Below, in pieces: positions 1 to 5,843 of a DNA stretch of 7,182 nucleotides. The DNA lies in NCBI GenBank assembly GCA_002788865.1, contig PFSC01000183.1, positions 1-7,182 of the forward strand, written 5' to 3'. Numbering within the stretch: position 1 is the first letter of the stretch; every line of letters starts with the position of its first letter. The stretch comes from Candidatus Roizmanbacteria bacterium CG_4_9_14_0_2_um_filter_39_13 (GTDB taxonomy: Bacteria > Patescibacteriota > Microgenomatia > UBA1406 > GWC2-37-13). The position numbers and the translations under genes were made by a program. The notes beneath the pieces were generated by a model, which was given only the letters and a program-made list of their open reading frames with translations, had not been told where the DNA came from and ran no database searches.

Positions 1-1
1 C

Positions 2-745
2 CGCAACTATCGAAGCGGGGAGCGCCTCCATCCCACGAGCTTACGCATCGGGGATTTAATAGCGCTGTTAAAAAAAGAAGGGTTTAGTGAAGTGTACGGA
101 AAAATCGTACAGTTGAGATTAGAAGCTCCTGATGGGAAATTACGAGAAACAGACTCCGCTAATACAGAAACTATTTTTCGTATTATCCAAGCCATTCCCT
201 CTCCTAAAGCTGACCCATTCAAAAGATGGTTAGCCAAAGTTGGATATGAGAGGGTACAAGAAATAGAAGATCCCGAGCTAGCAACCAAAAGAACCAGAGC
301 TTTGTATAAAGCTAAGGGATACTCTGATGACTGGATAGAGAAAAGAATGAGAGGTATCCAAGTTAGGGAACAGCTGACGAATGAATGGAAAAATAGAGGG
401 GTGGGAGGGGATAAAGAATATGCCATTTTGACTGCTGAGATATCCAAAGCTACTTTTGGGATGAACCCATCTCAGTATAAAAAATTCAAAAGTCTTAAAA
501 GAGAAAACTTACGGGATCACATGAATGATTTGGAGTTAATATTTTCTATGCTTGGCGAGGCTTCAACAACAGAAATTGCCAAAAACAAAAACACTCAAGG
601 TTTTATCCAAAACAAAACGACTGCCAAGCAAGGAGGAAATGTTGCTGGAAACGCGAGGAAAGAGCTGGAAAGGAAAAGTGAAAAAAGGATTTCAACAAAA
701 CAAAACTATCTCACCACACCAGAAAACCAGAAAGCCTTAAGGTAA
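2..745 (+). CDS. BRO-N / DinD-like family protein, 5' end cut by the window edge
   Basis: The frame is open from base 2 to the TAA at 743-745. The first possible start inside it is GTG at 92, but coding resemblance begins before that (LLKKEGFSEVYGKIVQL), so the true start probably lies left of the window. The protein matches the widespread BRO N-terminal / DNA-damage-inducible protein D-like family. Recognisable blocks are IPSPKADPFKRWLAKVGYER, RALYKAKGYSDDWIEKRMRG, EYAILTAEISKATFGM, LRDHMNDLELIFSMLGEAST and the C-terminal GGNVAGNARKELE. Full family members are roughly 270-290 residues; 217 are seen from the GTG, so about 60 N-terminal residues are missing. The family is linked to phage antirepressors and DNA binding, but its role in bacteria of this type is unknown. 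The first 20 or so codons (2-67) look poorly conserved, so the N-terminus could be diverged or damaged. The family call is firm; the function is not. Confidence 0.85.
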   Translation, partial: RNYRSGERLHPTSLRIGDLIALLKKEGFSEVYGKIVQLRLEAPDGKLRETDSANTETIFRIIQAIPSPKADPFKRWLAKVGYERVQEIEDPELATKRTRALYKAKGYSDDWIEKRMRGIQVREQLTNEWKNRGVGGDKEYAILTAEISKATFGMNPSQYKKFKSLKRENLRDHMNDLELIFSMLGEASTTEIAKNKNTQGFIQNKTTAKQGGNVAGNARKELERKSEKRISTKQNYLTTPENQKALR

Positions 746-923
746 GACGACGGGAGATCCCGAGGGACCAAGTGCGATACTTAAAAATGCGGTTGAGGTC
801 ATTATCGGTTTTATTCAAGGGTTCAAATGAAACCCTGACAAAATGTCACTAACTGAAAATGCAAGCTGCTGATGGAAAAATGTTACCTACCCCCGAGGTC
901 AGAGTTATCGTATCCCCCTCACT
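746..923. other. Intergenic stretch with small hairpins and a short open frame
   Basis: No convincing gene is visible. Three small inverted repeats are present: CGGG/CCCG at 751-762, AGGGTT/AACCCT at 818-836 and TGACA/TGTCA at 836-848. The last two are directly adjacent. None is followed by a T-run, so I do not call a Rho-independent terminator. A frame from 741 to the TGA at 828-830 encodes 29 residues that read like a protein C-terminus (GDPEGPSAILKNAV, then IIGFIQGFK). It has no start codon and opens right after a stop at 738-740. Confidence 0.4.
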
Positions 924-1208
924 ATGAAACCAATCACTAAATACCTATTCATAACCATTCTCATCTTCTCCACATATCATCTCTTCCGAGATATGCTTCA
1001 GAACTTTGGAGTACACAATATCTTTATTGATATTCTTCATCGACCACATGTATGGTGCGGGCCGTATTGCGATATCGCCACCTATCCACTAGATCTCTTG
1101 GGAATTGTTGGCTCGTTGATTGTTTTGCGAAGAAATTATCTTGGAAAGATTGGGTTTGCAGTACTACTCTCCTTGCTTCTTTGGCCTATTGCACTATTCC
1201 TGCCGTAA
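924..1208 (+). CDS. Small multi-pass membrane protein of unknown function
   Basis: This 94-residue protein has an N-terminal hydrophobic helix (about 5-24) and two more near residues 53-69 and 73-93. The polar loop between the first and second helices carries the motif HRPHVWCGPYCD, with two cysteines and two histidines that could bind a metal or form a disulfide. I do not recognise a characterised family. Membrane location is inferred from hydrophobicity alone. The ATG at 924 is chosen because it precedes the first helix. No Shine-Dalgarno sequence is seen; the bases before the start are pyrimidine-rich. The gene converges on the minus-strand pilin-like gene, so it is probably its own transcription unit. 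A 63-codon frame overlapping its 3' half is a shadow. Confidence 0.65.
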   Translation: MKPITKYLFITILIFSTYHLFRDMLQNFGVHNIFIDILHRPHVWCGPYCDIATYPLDLLGIVGSLIVLRRNYLGKIGFAVLLSLLLWPIALFLP

Positions 1209-1261
1209 TAACTTCACTCCTCAAACTTCGTATCTTTAGCTAAACCTGCCAATAATCCATC

Positions 1262-1624
1262 TCACAAAGCCTGATTTGTGATTGCGTAGTTTTTGCCGTA
1301 TCTTGTCACCGTGCCATTACTCCCACTTCCGTTGCAGGTATGATCACGCGCGAATGCAGTCCCTTCAGGAATAGGGTTTTCGAGTGTTGCAGAAAGAGAG
1401 AAGTTCTGTCCACCACTACAAGAACGTATCATGATCGACGTAATATTGTTCCAATGCAGCTCTGATTTTGTTGAGATCATTTTGTCTCTGTGCATCACGT
1501 GAATTTCTCATTACACTCTCATAACTTCCAATACTCATCATCATAAGCGCACTTATTATACCTATGACAATAATGAGTTCTATAAGTGTAAAAATAGATT
1601 ATTCTTTATTTTTCTAAAGACCAT
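1262..1624 (-). pseudogene. Type IV pilin-like protein, broken by frameshifts
   Basis: Three reading frames on the minus strand join into one prepilin-like protein. From ATG at 1624, MVFRKIKNN runs to a T5 tract (plus-strand A5, 1590-1594), where the frame must shift. The next frame gives the class III prepilin helix FTLIELIIVIGIISALMMM, then DLNKIRAALEQYYVDHDTF, and stops at TAG 1416-1418. A third frame then gives SCSGGQNFSLSATLENPIPE, CNGSGSNGTVTRYGKNYAI and TNQAL, ending at TGA 1262-1264. Past that TGA the frame still reads DGLLAGLAKDTKFEE before a second TGA at 1214-1216, so the first TGA may also be a mutation. The usual glycine before FTLIEL is not visible. The intact ancestor would be a secreted pseudopilin processed by prepilin peptidase. 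A programmed shift or assembly indels cannot be excluded, but two separate breaks favour decay. It lies 14 nt downstream of the 48-residue gene. Confidence 0.7.
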
Positions 1625-1638
1625 ATTGTGAGTATTAT

Positions 1639-1785
1639 TTACAATGTTTCGTCTATTGGCTGTGGGGAATTAATCAAGTCCTCAGAAGGCTGTTCTATCT
1701 TTGGTGGAATTGACTTCATCGCATATAGTATTAGAGCTATGGATAAAACTATTGATGTAATTATTACGATTCTTTTATTTTTCAT
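1639..1785 (-). CDS. 48-residue single-pass membrane or secreted small protein
   Basis: This short frame runs from ATG at 1785 to TAA at 1639-1641. It encodes MKNKR followed by a hydrophobic helix (IVIITSIVLSIALILYAM, residues 6-23), then a proline- and acid-rich tail (IPPKIEQPSEDLINSPQPID). A basic N-terminus, a membrane helix and a polar exterior tail are typical of a small anchored protein. Only 14 nt separate its stop from the start of the pilin-like gene on the same strand, suggesting one transcript. The bases GAAG lie 3 nt before the ATG, too close for a good ribosome binding site. I recognise no family. The orderly signal-anchor composition and the context support a real gene, but the small size limits certainty. 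Confidence 0.5.
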   Translation of the reverse strand: MKNKRIVIITSIVLSIALILYAMKSIPPKIEQPSEDLINSPQPIDETL

Positions 1786-1986
1786 AACTTCATGATATCA
1801 AATTTCGCAAAACAATCTCATATTTTGCACATCTCAAGATATATATCAGTATACTAAACATATGCTTCATCATTTTTATCATGAAAAAAGTCTGCGGGAC
1901 ACTCGGATATGTAGGTGATTATGTAGAGCCATGGAATCTCATAAAAGACTTTCGTGGTACAAAATGATATAATTTTGCCTGAAAAT
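1786..1986. other. Intergenic region upstream of the tRNA and the minus-strand small genes
   Basis: This AT-rich stretch separates the divergent minus-strand small-protein/pilin unit from the tRNA-Thr unit and should hold promoters for both. The only strong element is a TATAAT box just before the tRNA. A 28-codon frame (ATG 1881 to TGA 1965-1967, beginning MKKVCGTLGYVGDYV) lies here. It has no ribosome binding site and runs up to the tRNA promoter box, so I do not call it a gene. Confidence 0.4.
1968..1973 (+). promoter_or_regulatory. Probable -10 box of the tRNA-Thr promoter
   Basis: A perfect TATAAT hexamer sits 13 nt before the first base of the tRNA, placing a start site near 1980. No convincing TTGACA-like -35 box lies 17 nt upstream. 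The same promoter would also transcribe the protein gene that follows the tRNA. Confidence 0.5.
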
Positions 1987-2059
1987 GCCTGTGTAGCTCA
2001 GTTGGTAGAGCAACGGTATCGTAAACCGTAGGTCGTCGGTTCGACCCCGACCACAGGCT
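1987..2059 (+). tRNA. tRNA-Thr (anticodon CGT)
   Basis: A complete cloverleaf folds from the sequence. The acceptor stem is GCCTGTG/CACAGGC, the D-arm is GCTC...GAGC, the anticodon stem is ACGGT/ACCGT with loop ATCGTAA, and the T-arm is GTCGG/CCGAC with loop TTCGACC. The anticodon CGT reads threonine codon ACG. The discriminator is T2059 and CCA is not encoded, so CCA must be added by nucleotidyltransferase. The next gene's ATG begins at 2063. Confidence 0.95.
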
Positions 2060-2062
2060 CAT

Positions 2063-2776
2063 ATGTCACGTCTCTATAAACATAGATATAAACAGAGCAA
2101 CAAAAAAATACTTCTTCTCGTACTCTTGGTTATCTGTATGATTGGAGTTATCCTTTTTGTTGGGTTTGATAGTCTCATAAACTCTGCGCTGTTTTTTACC
2201 AATATTTCAAAAGGAAAGACTATCCAAGACACATCCTCCTCTGAAGATGATTTCTATGGATCTATTTTTCTTGACACACCAATCATCGCCACAAACTCTG
2301 CAACCATTGTCGTCTCTGGTCGCGTATCAAGTTTCGATACTGTTGCATATTTTTTGAACAATGTCAAAACTGACGTGACCAAACTTGATGGAGAAACAAA
2401 TTTCAACGAAAAAATAGACAATCTCAAAGTTGGAGAAAATTCATTGTATGCCGTTGGTCAAACAAAAAACGGGAAAAATTCCAAGAAATCCGAAGTCTTT
2501 ACAGTGATATATAAACGAGACGCCCCCGTATTGGAAATCGAAACCCCTCACGATGGAGATACTGTCAAGAAACAAGATTTACAAATTGTAGGAAAAACAG
2601 ACAACAACACTACCGTTCATTTGAACAATTCTCCAGTTGTAGTAGATCTTCAAGGAGAGTTCGTCACATCTATTCGACTCAAAGAAGGATCAAATACGCT
2701 AGAATTTTCAGCAGTAGATATCGCAGGAAATAGCACCAATTCATCGATCACTGTCACATACGAACGGGATGAGTAA
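2063..2776 (+). CDS. Membrane-anchored extracellular protein with two glucodextranase-B/Ig-like domains
   Basis: This 237-residue protein has a basic N-terminus, one membrane helix (about residues 15-34) and a polar linker to about 65. Two tandem beta-sandwich-like repeats follow, about 68-151 and 153-234. Each has the rhythm of the glucodextranase-B/bacillopeptidase-F type Ig fold: VSGRVSSFDTVAYFLNN with VGENSLYAVGQTKNG in the first, and IVGKTDNNTTVHLNNSPV with LKEGSNTLEFSAVDIAGNS in the second. Such domains are usually non-catalytic binding or spacer modules on the cell surface. The extracellular role is inferred from the anchor. The ATG at 2063 is preferred because the next Met (residue 26) is inside the membrane helix. 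It lies 3 nt after the tRNA, so any ribosome signal would have to be in the tRNA acceptor stem (AGG at 2055-2057). The 3' end overlaps the converging ligase gene by 23 nt. Confidence 0.8.
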   Translation: MSRLYKHRYKQSNKKILLLVLLVICMIGVILFVGFDSLINSALFFTNISKGKTIQDTSSSEDDFYGSIFLDTPIIATNSATIVVSGRVSSFDTVAYFLNNVKTDVTKLDGETNFNEKIDNLKVGENSLYAVGQTKNGKNSKKSEVFTVIYKRDAPVLEIETPHDGDTVKKQDLQIVGKTDNNTTVHLNNSPVVVDLQGEFVTSIRLKEGSNTLEFSAVDIAGNSTNSSITVTYERDE

Positions 2777-3938
2777 GTGATTTCTCCGTCATTGAGTCCG
2801 AGAGGTACAAAACCCCGAGGAAAAATATCACAAAAGGATGCAAGAGCACATTGTCAAAAAACGACAAAATGCTCAAAAATACTATTGCAATCATCATAAA
2901 TGTACTCTTTTTGGCCAGATCTAATAAAATGTATAGAAATAAAATCAGTCCAACTACCCCTCCGGTAACCAGAACGATCATGAAGCTTGAATGAAATGAA
3001 GCAATTCCATGTGATGGGTTATAACTCTCAACAAATACTTTATGTATATATTTTTCCTTTTCAAAACGAATATGATTGTACCCTATTCCTAGTATTGGGC
3101 TCTTCTTCCATATTTCGATTCCTTTCTGGTAATCTTCGAGGCGTGCCGAGATTGAAGTTGTTCTCAATAAATTAATACTTTCTGTTTGTGCTTTTGGAAT
3201 AAGTAATATCAACAAACCAAATGCCATAATTGCAATGGCAATTGCCACATAGCGCTTCAGAAAAATACCATAGAAAAGCATCGTTCCAAAGAGAGCAAGA
3301 AATGCACCTCGAGAGTAAGTCAGTACAATCAGAAGAAACGAAATAAGAATTGAAAAAATAGCATATATTTTTTTTCGTTCTCGAAGAAACCGAGACAATA
3401 AAAACCAACCCGCAAGGAAAAAGATCGCTGCGGCAATTGGTGGATCAAGAAATACACCAAAAAGACGTGAAATATGCGGATCCCAACCAAGATATGCAAT
3501 ATTTCCAATATTCGGATATAAAAAGTATTGAAGAATTGAACCTAAGAAAATAAATACTGAAATATATACAATGCCACGATCAAGTCGTATCGACAATAAT
3601 TTCAAACAATATCTGAGATAGAAAAAAAATACACCATACATGAGGAGTCGTAATGCGTATAAAATAGCGATACTATTTTCCTGACTTGAATAATAAAAGA
3701 GGGAAATGAGAAAGCTACACCCCATCCAAATCAAGAAATAGTTTGCTGGATGGCGGAAATTATAGTTCTTAAAAATTTCTCTTTTTGATATAAGCCCCAT
3801 GAGGAATATTTTCGCCACCATGAATAGTTCGTAGATATAAAAGTAAATCGGTTGATCAGGAATATGTATTCTCCCGAGTTGACCAAAGCTAAAAAGAGCC
3901 AAGGTGATAAGTAAAATATATTTCAGAAGACGACTCAT
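2754..3938 (-). CDS. O-antigen ligase / Wzy_C family membrane protein
   Basis: This 394-residue, very hydrophobic protein has about ten membrane helices spread from residue 5 to 380, matching O-antigen ligase/polymerase (Wzy_C) proteins in size and layout. Family landmarks are visible: the central TYSRGAFLALFG (207-218), the large external loop after residue 250 containing ISARLEDYQKGIEIWKKSPI and GIGYNHIRF, and SFHSSFMIVLVTGGVVG (314-330). In WaaL ligases the equivalent loop and histidine region acts in transferring glycan from an undecaprenyl-diphosphate carrier; here H316 is the candidate. The substrate cannot be read from sequence, so it may polymerise a glycan, ligate it to lipid, or glycosylate proteins such as pilins. 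Its ATG overlaps the stop of the upstream glycosyltransferase (ATGA), so the two are probably translationally coupled. Its end overlaps the converging plus-strand gene. Confidence 0.85.
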   Translation of the reverse strand: MSRLLKYILLITLALFSFGQLGRIHIPDQPIYFYIYELFMVAKIFLMGLISKREIFKNYNFRHPANYFLIWMGCSFLISLFYYSSQENSIAILYALRLLMYGVFFFYLRYCLKLLSIRLDRGIVYISVFIFLGSILQYFLYPNIGNIAYLGWDPHISRLFGVFLDPPIAAAIFFLAGWFLLSRFLRERKKIYAIFSILISFLLIVLTYSRGAFLALFGTMLFYGIFLKRYVAIAIAIMAFGLLILLIPKAQTESINLLRTTSISARLEDYQKGIEIWKKSPILGIGYNHIRFEKEKYIHKVFVESYNPSHGIASFHSSFMIVLVTGGVVGLILFLYILLDLAKKSTFMMIAIVFLSILSFFDNVLLHPFVIFFLGVLYLSDSMTEKSLTHPVRM

Positions 3939-4678
3939 GATTTCATCATATACAATTTTGAACGAACGAGAAACGAGTGAAAACTCATAAGGAAAGAGTA
4001 CACAAAACCTGCATGGCCATCAAAAAATCCAAACTTTAGTATATACGTATAGAAAAACTTGAATATTGGAACTATGCAAATTTCAATCATATTGGTTGTT
4101 TTCTTCTTTTTGTGAAGTTCCTCTGCACGAAGTGAGCTATATTGATTTACATCCCGTATGAATTCACTCAGCGACCCATGTGGATAATGCTCTATAAAAC
4201 CCTCTAAAAACCCGCTTGGTTTACTGTCCTGATATATTTCATGGACTACCCCACTCCATTTTCCCTCACCCTTCTTCATCAGTCGTATATATCCCCGCAC
4301 ATATGCATTCCGAACCTCCCCATACTTCATGATGCTTCCCCAAAAATGATCACGACGTTTGAGGAAATATGAAGAATATCGAGGACTCGCCAGTTCTGAA
4401 AGAATCGAATGTTTCAATATTTCTGAAACCCTCTCATCTGCGTCAATACATAGAATCCATTCGAACTGAGCTTCCTCCAATCCTCTATTTCGAAGATTGG
4501 AAAAGTCTTTTTCGAGAGGAAACTCGACAACTCGTGCCTTCATTTTCTTTGCAATACTTACAGTGTCGTCTATAGATCCATTGTCGATGATAACAATCTC
4601 ATCACTGAATAAAACAGATTTAATACATGAGGCAATATTTGCCTCTTCATTTTTGGCTATGATTACTGTGGAGATCAT
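3935..4678 (-). CDS. Family 2 glycosyltransferase (WaaE/KdtX-like)
   Basis: This 247-residue protein is a GT-A type glycosyltransferase. It opens directly with the nucleotide-binding strand ISTVIIAKNEEANI, then IVIIDNGSIDDTV (28-40), the DxD-type metal site LCIDADERVS (76-85), and the acceptor-side motif GKWSGVVHEIY (139-149), which is typical of the short WaaE-like branch. A hydrophobic C-terminal segment (about 199-237, including GFFDGHAGFVYSFLMSFHSF) probably associates with the membrane. It would move a sugar from a nucleotide donor to a lipid-linked or core glycan on the cytoplasmic face; the sugar is unknown. The start at 4678 gives the normal family N-terminus. No Shine-Dalgarno sequence is present upstream. 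It shares a 4-nt ATGA overlap with the downstream ligase, so it is the first gene of a two-gene unit within this window. Confidence 0.9.
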   Translation of the reverse strand: MISTVIIAKNEEANIASCIKSVLFSDEIVIIDNGSIDDTVSIAKKMKARVVEFPLEKDFSNLRNRGLEEAQFEWILCIDADERVSEILKHSILSELASPRYSSYFLKRRDHFWGSIMKYGEVRNAYVRGYIRLMKKGEGKWSGVVHEIYQDSKPSGFLEGFIEHYPHGSLSEFIRDVNQYSSLRAEELHKKKKTTNMIEICIVPIFKFFYTYILKFGFFDGHAGFVYSFLMSFHSFLVRSKLYMMKS

Positions 4679-4713
4679 AAAATATGGAGAAAAATGATGG
4701 TGTGTTTTTACAG

Positions 4714-4754
4714 TTTCGTTCGAACCTATTTTATCAAAAACTGCTGAACGAAAC
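4714..4754. repeat. 9-bp inverted repeat between the two minus-strand operons
   Basis: GTTTCGTTC (4714-4722) and GAACGAAAC (4746-4754) are perfect inverted copies separated by 23 bases. An alternative nested pairing, CAGTTT/AAACTG (4712-4717 with 4738-4743), is also possible. There is no T-run after either arm on either strand. It may be a hairpin ending the upstream AlbA_2 gene transcript, an operator for the glycosyltransferase gene, or a repeat-element remnant. Confidence 0.45.
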
Positions 4755-4757
4755 CAA

Positions 4758-4773
4758 ACGGGACGGGGACGGA
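4758..4773 (+). repeat. Short GC-rich tandem motif (GGGACG type)
   Basis: The run ACGGGACGGGGACGGA holds nearly repeated GGGACG units and is followed by TTTTT. It is far more G-rich than the flanking genes and lies between the stop of the AlbA_2 gene and the 9-bp inverted repeat. The composition resembles the edges of REP-like elements, but a single copy cannot prove that. Confidence 0.3.
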
Positions 4774-4786
4774 TTTTTCGGCGGGC

Positions 4787-5839
4787 TTATTTCTTCTTAG
4801 TGTAGTGCTTATCAAATTTTTTGTAAATCAACGGACTGTAAAAATCTTTTCTCGAACTCCCCGTGTTGTTTGGGTCAAGATAGCGTGTTCGGCATAACTT
4901 CTTGTCTTTCATAAACTCTTTTCTCAATTTGTGATATTGATTATTTCTTTTGAAATTTGTGTACCTCGCAAGTAGCCCATTTGTTAATGCCGTGTAATCA
5001 AGGGGGTATTTTTTCTTCAAAATTTCCTCTTCCTCTAATCTGACTGCGGGAGCATTTGGGTCATCTGTTATTTGCATACCTACATCACCAATCGACTTTT
5101 TACCACCCCTTCCAACAACAACGGAAACCGGCTTTACATCGCCTATCAATTTTAAAACTGGTTTTCCGCCTTCCTGAAAATTACCTTCTTTAATAAATTT
5201 AAGTTTTGGAACCAATTTTTTGTCTATGACCAATGTGCCACCTTGTCCAATTATTTCTCCGCCCAAAATATCGAGAATAGCGGCGTTTGTTGGTCCAATT
5301 TTCGATATTTTCTCAAAATGTTCCATCCAAACTTTATTTTCTTCCGTTTTTATCTGATCAAGCAAAAATTTAAGTTCAGGATATTTTATCCTTTCGCTTT
5401 TTGCGTTATACCGATAATAAATATCTGACTCTTTCAGATCACCATCATTTTTAGAACACACAACTGGTTTATTTTTAGCTTGGTGAGTATACAGTATGCC
5501 TATATTTTTTGATTGGACTTCAGCGACAAATTTTTCAAATATTATCTCCGGTGAAAAGACATCATTAAGATATGTGGTGATTTTTGCCTCATCGGTTGTT
5601 TCAAAATTAGTGCTTTGCAATCCGACTAATTCACGCGGTAGGTCTTTAATGCCGAAAACGATACATCCACCCTTGTTATTAGCAAAAGCCGCCATACTCT
5701 TTGCGTACTTGTCTTTTGACAGCCAATTAAACGATTCTTTGAACTCAAGCGAGCCGCTTTCTCGGGCAATAATTCGGTTAAGGATAGAGGCATGAAAGAC
5801 AAAAATCTTTTTATAATCCTCGGAGTTTATAAAATCCAT
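4787..5839 (-). CDS. AlbA_2 (Schlafen-type) domain protein, putative nucleic-acid-binding partner of the helicase
   Basis: This 350-residue protein begins with an AlbA_2/Schlafen-like domain (about 25-160). The family signature is clear: ESGSLEFKESFNW (27-39), MAAFANNKGGCIVFGIKD (49-66) and, closing the domain, YYRYNAKSERI (141-151). AlbA_2 domains bind nucleic acid, and some Schlafen relatives are nucleases; activity here is unknown. The middle (about 180-255) holds GPTNAAILDILGG and PVLKLIGDVKPVSVVV, a conserved-looking but uncharacterised region. The C-terminus (about 272-335: KKYPLDYTALTNGLLARY, CRTRYLDPNNTG) looks like a winged-helix-type module and ends in a lysine-rich tail. It starts only 4 nt after the helicase stop (TAA CGAT ATG) without a ribosome binding site, which implies coupled translation and a shared job. 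Family call firm; role in defence inferred from the neighbour. Confidence 0.8.
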   Translation of the reverse strand: MDFINSEDYKKIFVFHASILNRIIARESGSLEFKESFNWLSKDKYAKSMAAFANNKGGCIVFGIKDLPRELVGLQSTNFETTDEAKITTYLNDVFSPEIIFEKFVAEVQSKNIGILYTHQAKNKPVVCSKNDGDLKESDIYYRYNAKSERIKYPELKFLLDQIKTEENKVWMEHFEKISKIGPTNAAILDILGGEIIGQGGTLVIDKKLVPKLKFIKEGNFQEGGKPVLKLIGDVKPVSVVVGRGGKKSIGDVGMQITDDPNAPAVRLEEEEILKKKYPLDYTALTNGLLARYTNFKRNNQYHKLRKEFMKDKKLCRTRYLDPNNTGSSRKDFYSPLIYKKFDKHYTKKK

Positions 5840-5843
5840 ATCG

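Noticed and set aside
7..447. 146-codon minus-strand frame opposite the BRO-N gene
   Set aside because: It lies fully antisense to a well-recognised family protein and shows no domain signature of its own.
552..740. 62-codon plus-strand frame within the BRO-N gene
   Set aside because: Lysine-rich shadow in another frame of the conserved C-terminal region.
751..848. Rho-independent terminators after the BRO-N gene
   Set aside because: The hairpins are short and none has a following T-run.
1214..1624. UGA recoded as glycine
   Set aside because: All long genes are intact under the standard code and end at ordinary stops, and the pilin region is broken by frameshifts as well.
1881..1967. 28-codon frame upstream of the tRNA
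   Set aside because: No ribosome binding site, no recognisable features, and it runs up to the tRNA -10 box. Too short to support.
1987..2059. tRNA-Thr as an integration site
   Set aside because: No integrase gene and no second copy of the tRNA 3' end were found in the window.
3172..3408. 78-codon minus-strand frame inside the O-antigen ligase gene
   Set aside because: Out-of-frame shadow of the ligase coding sequence.
5496..5795. 99-codon plus-strand frame opposite the AlbA_2 gene
   Set aside because: Antisense to the strongest AlbA_2 motifs, with no signature of its own.
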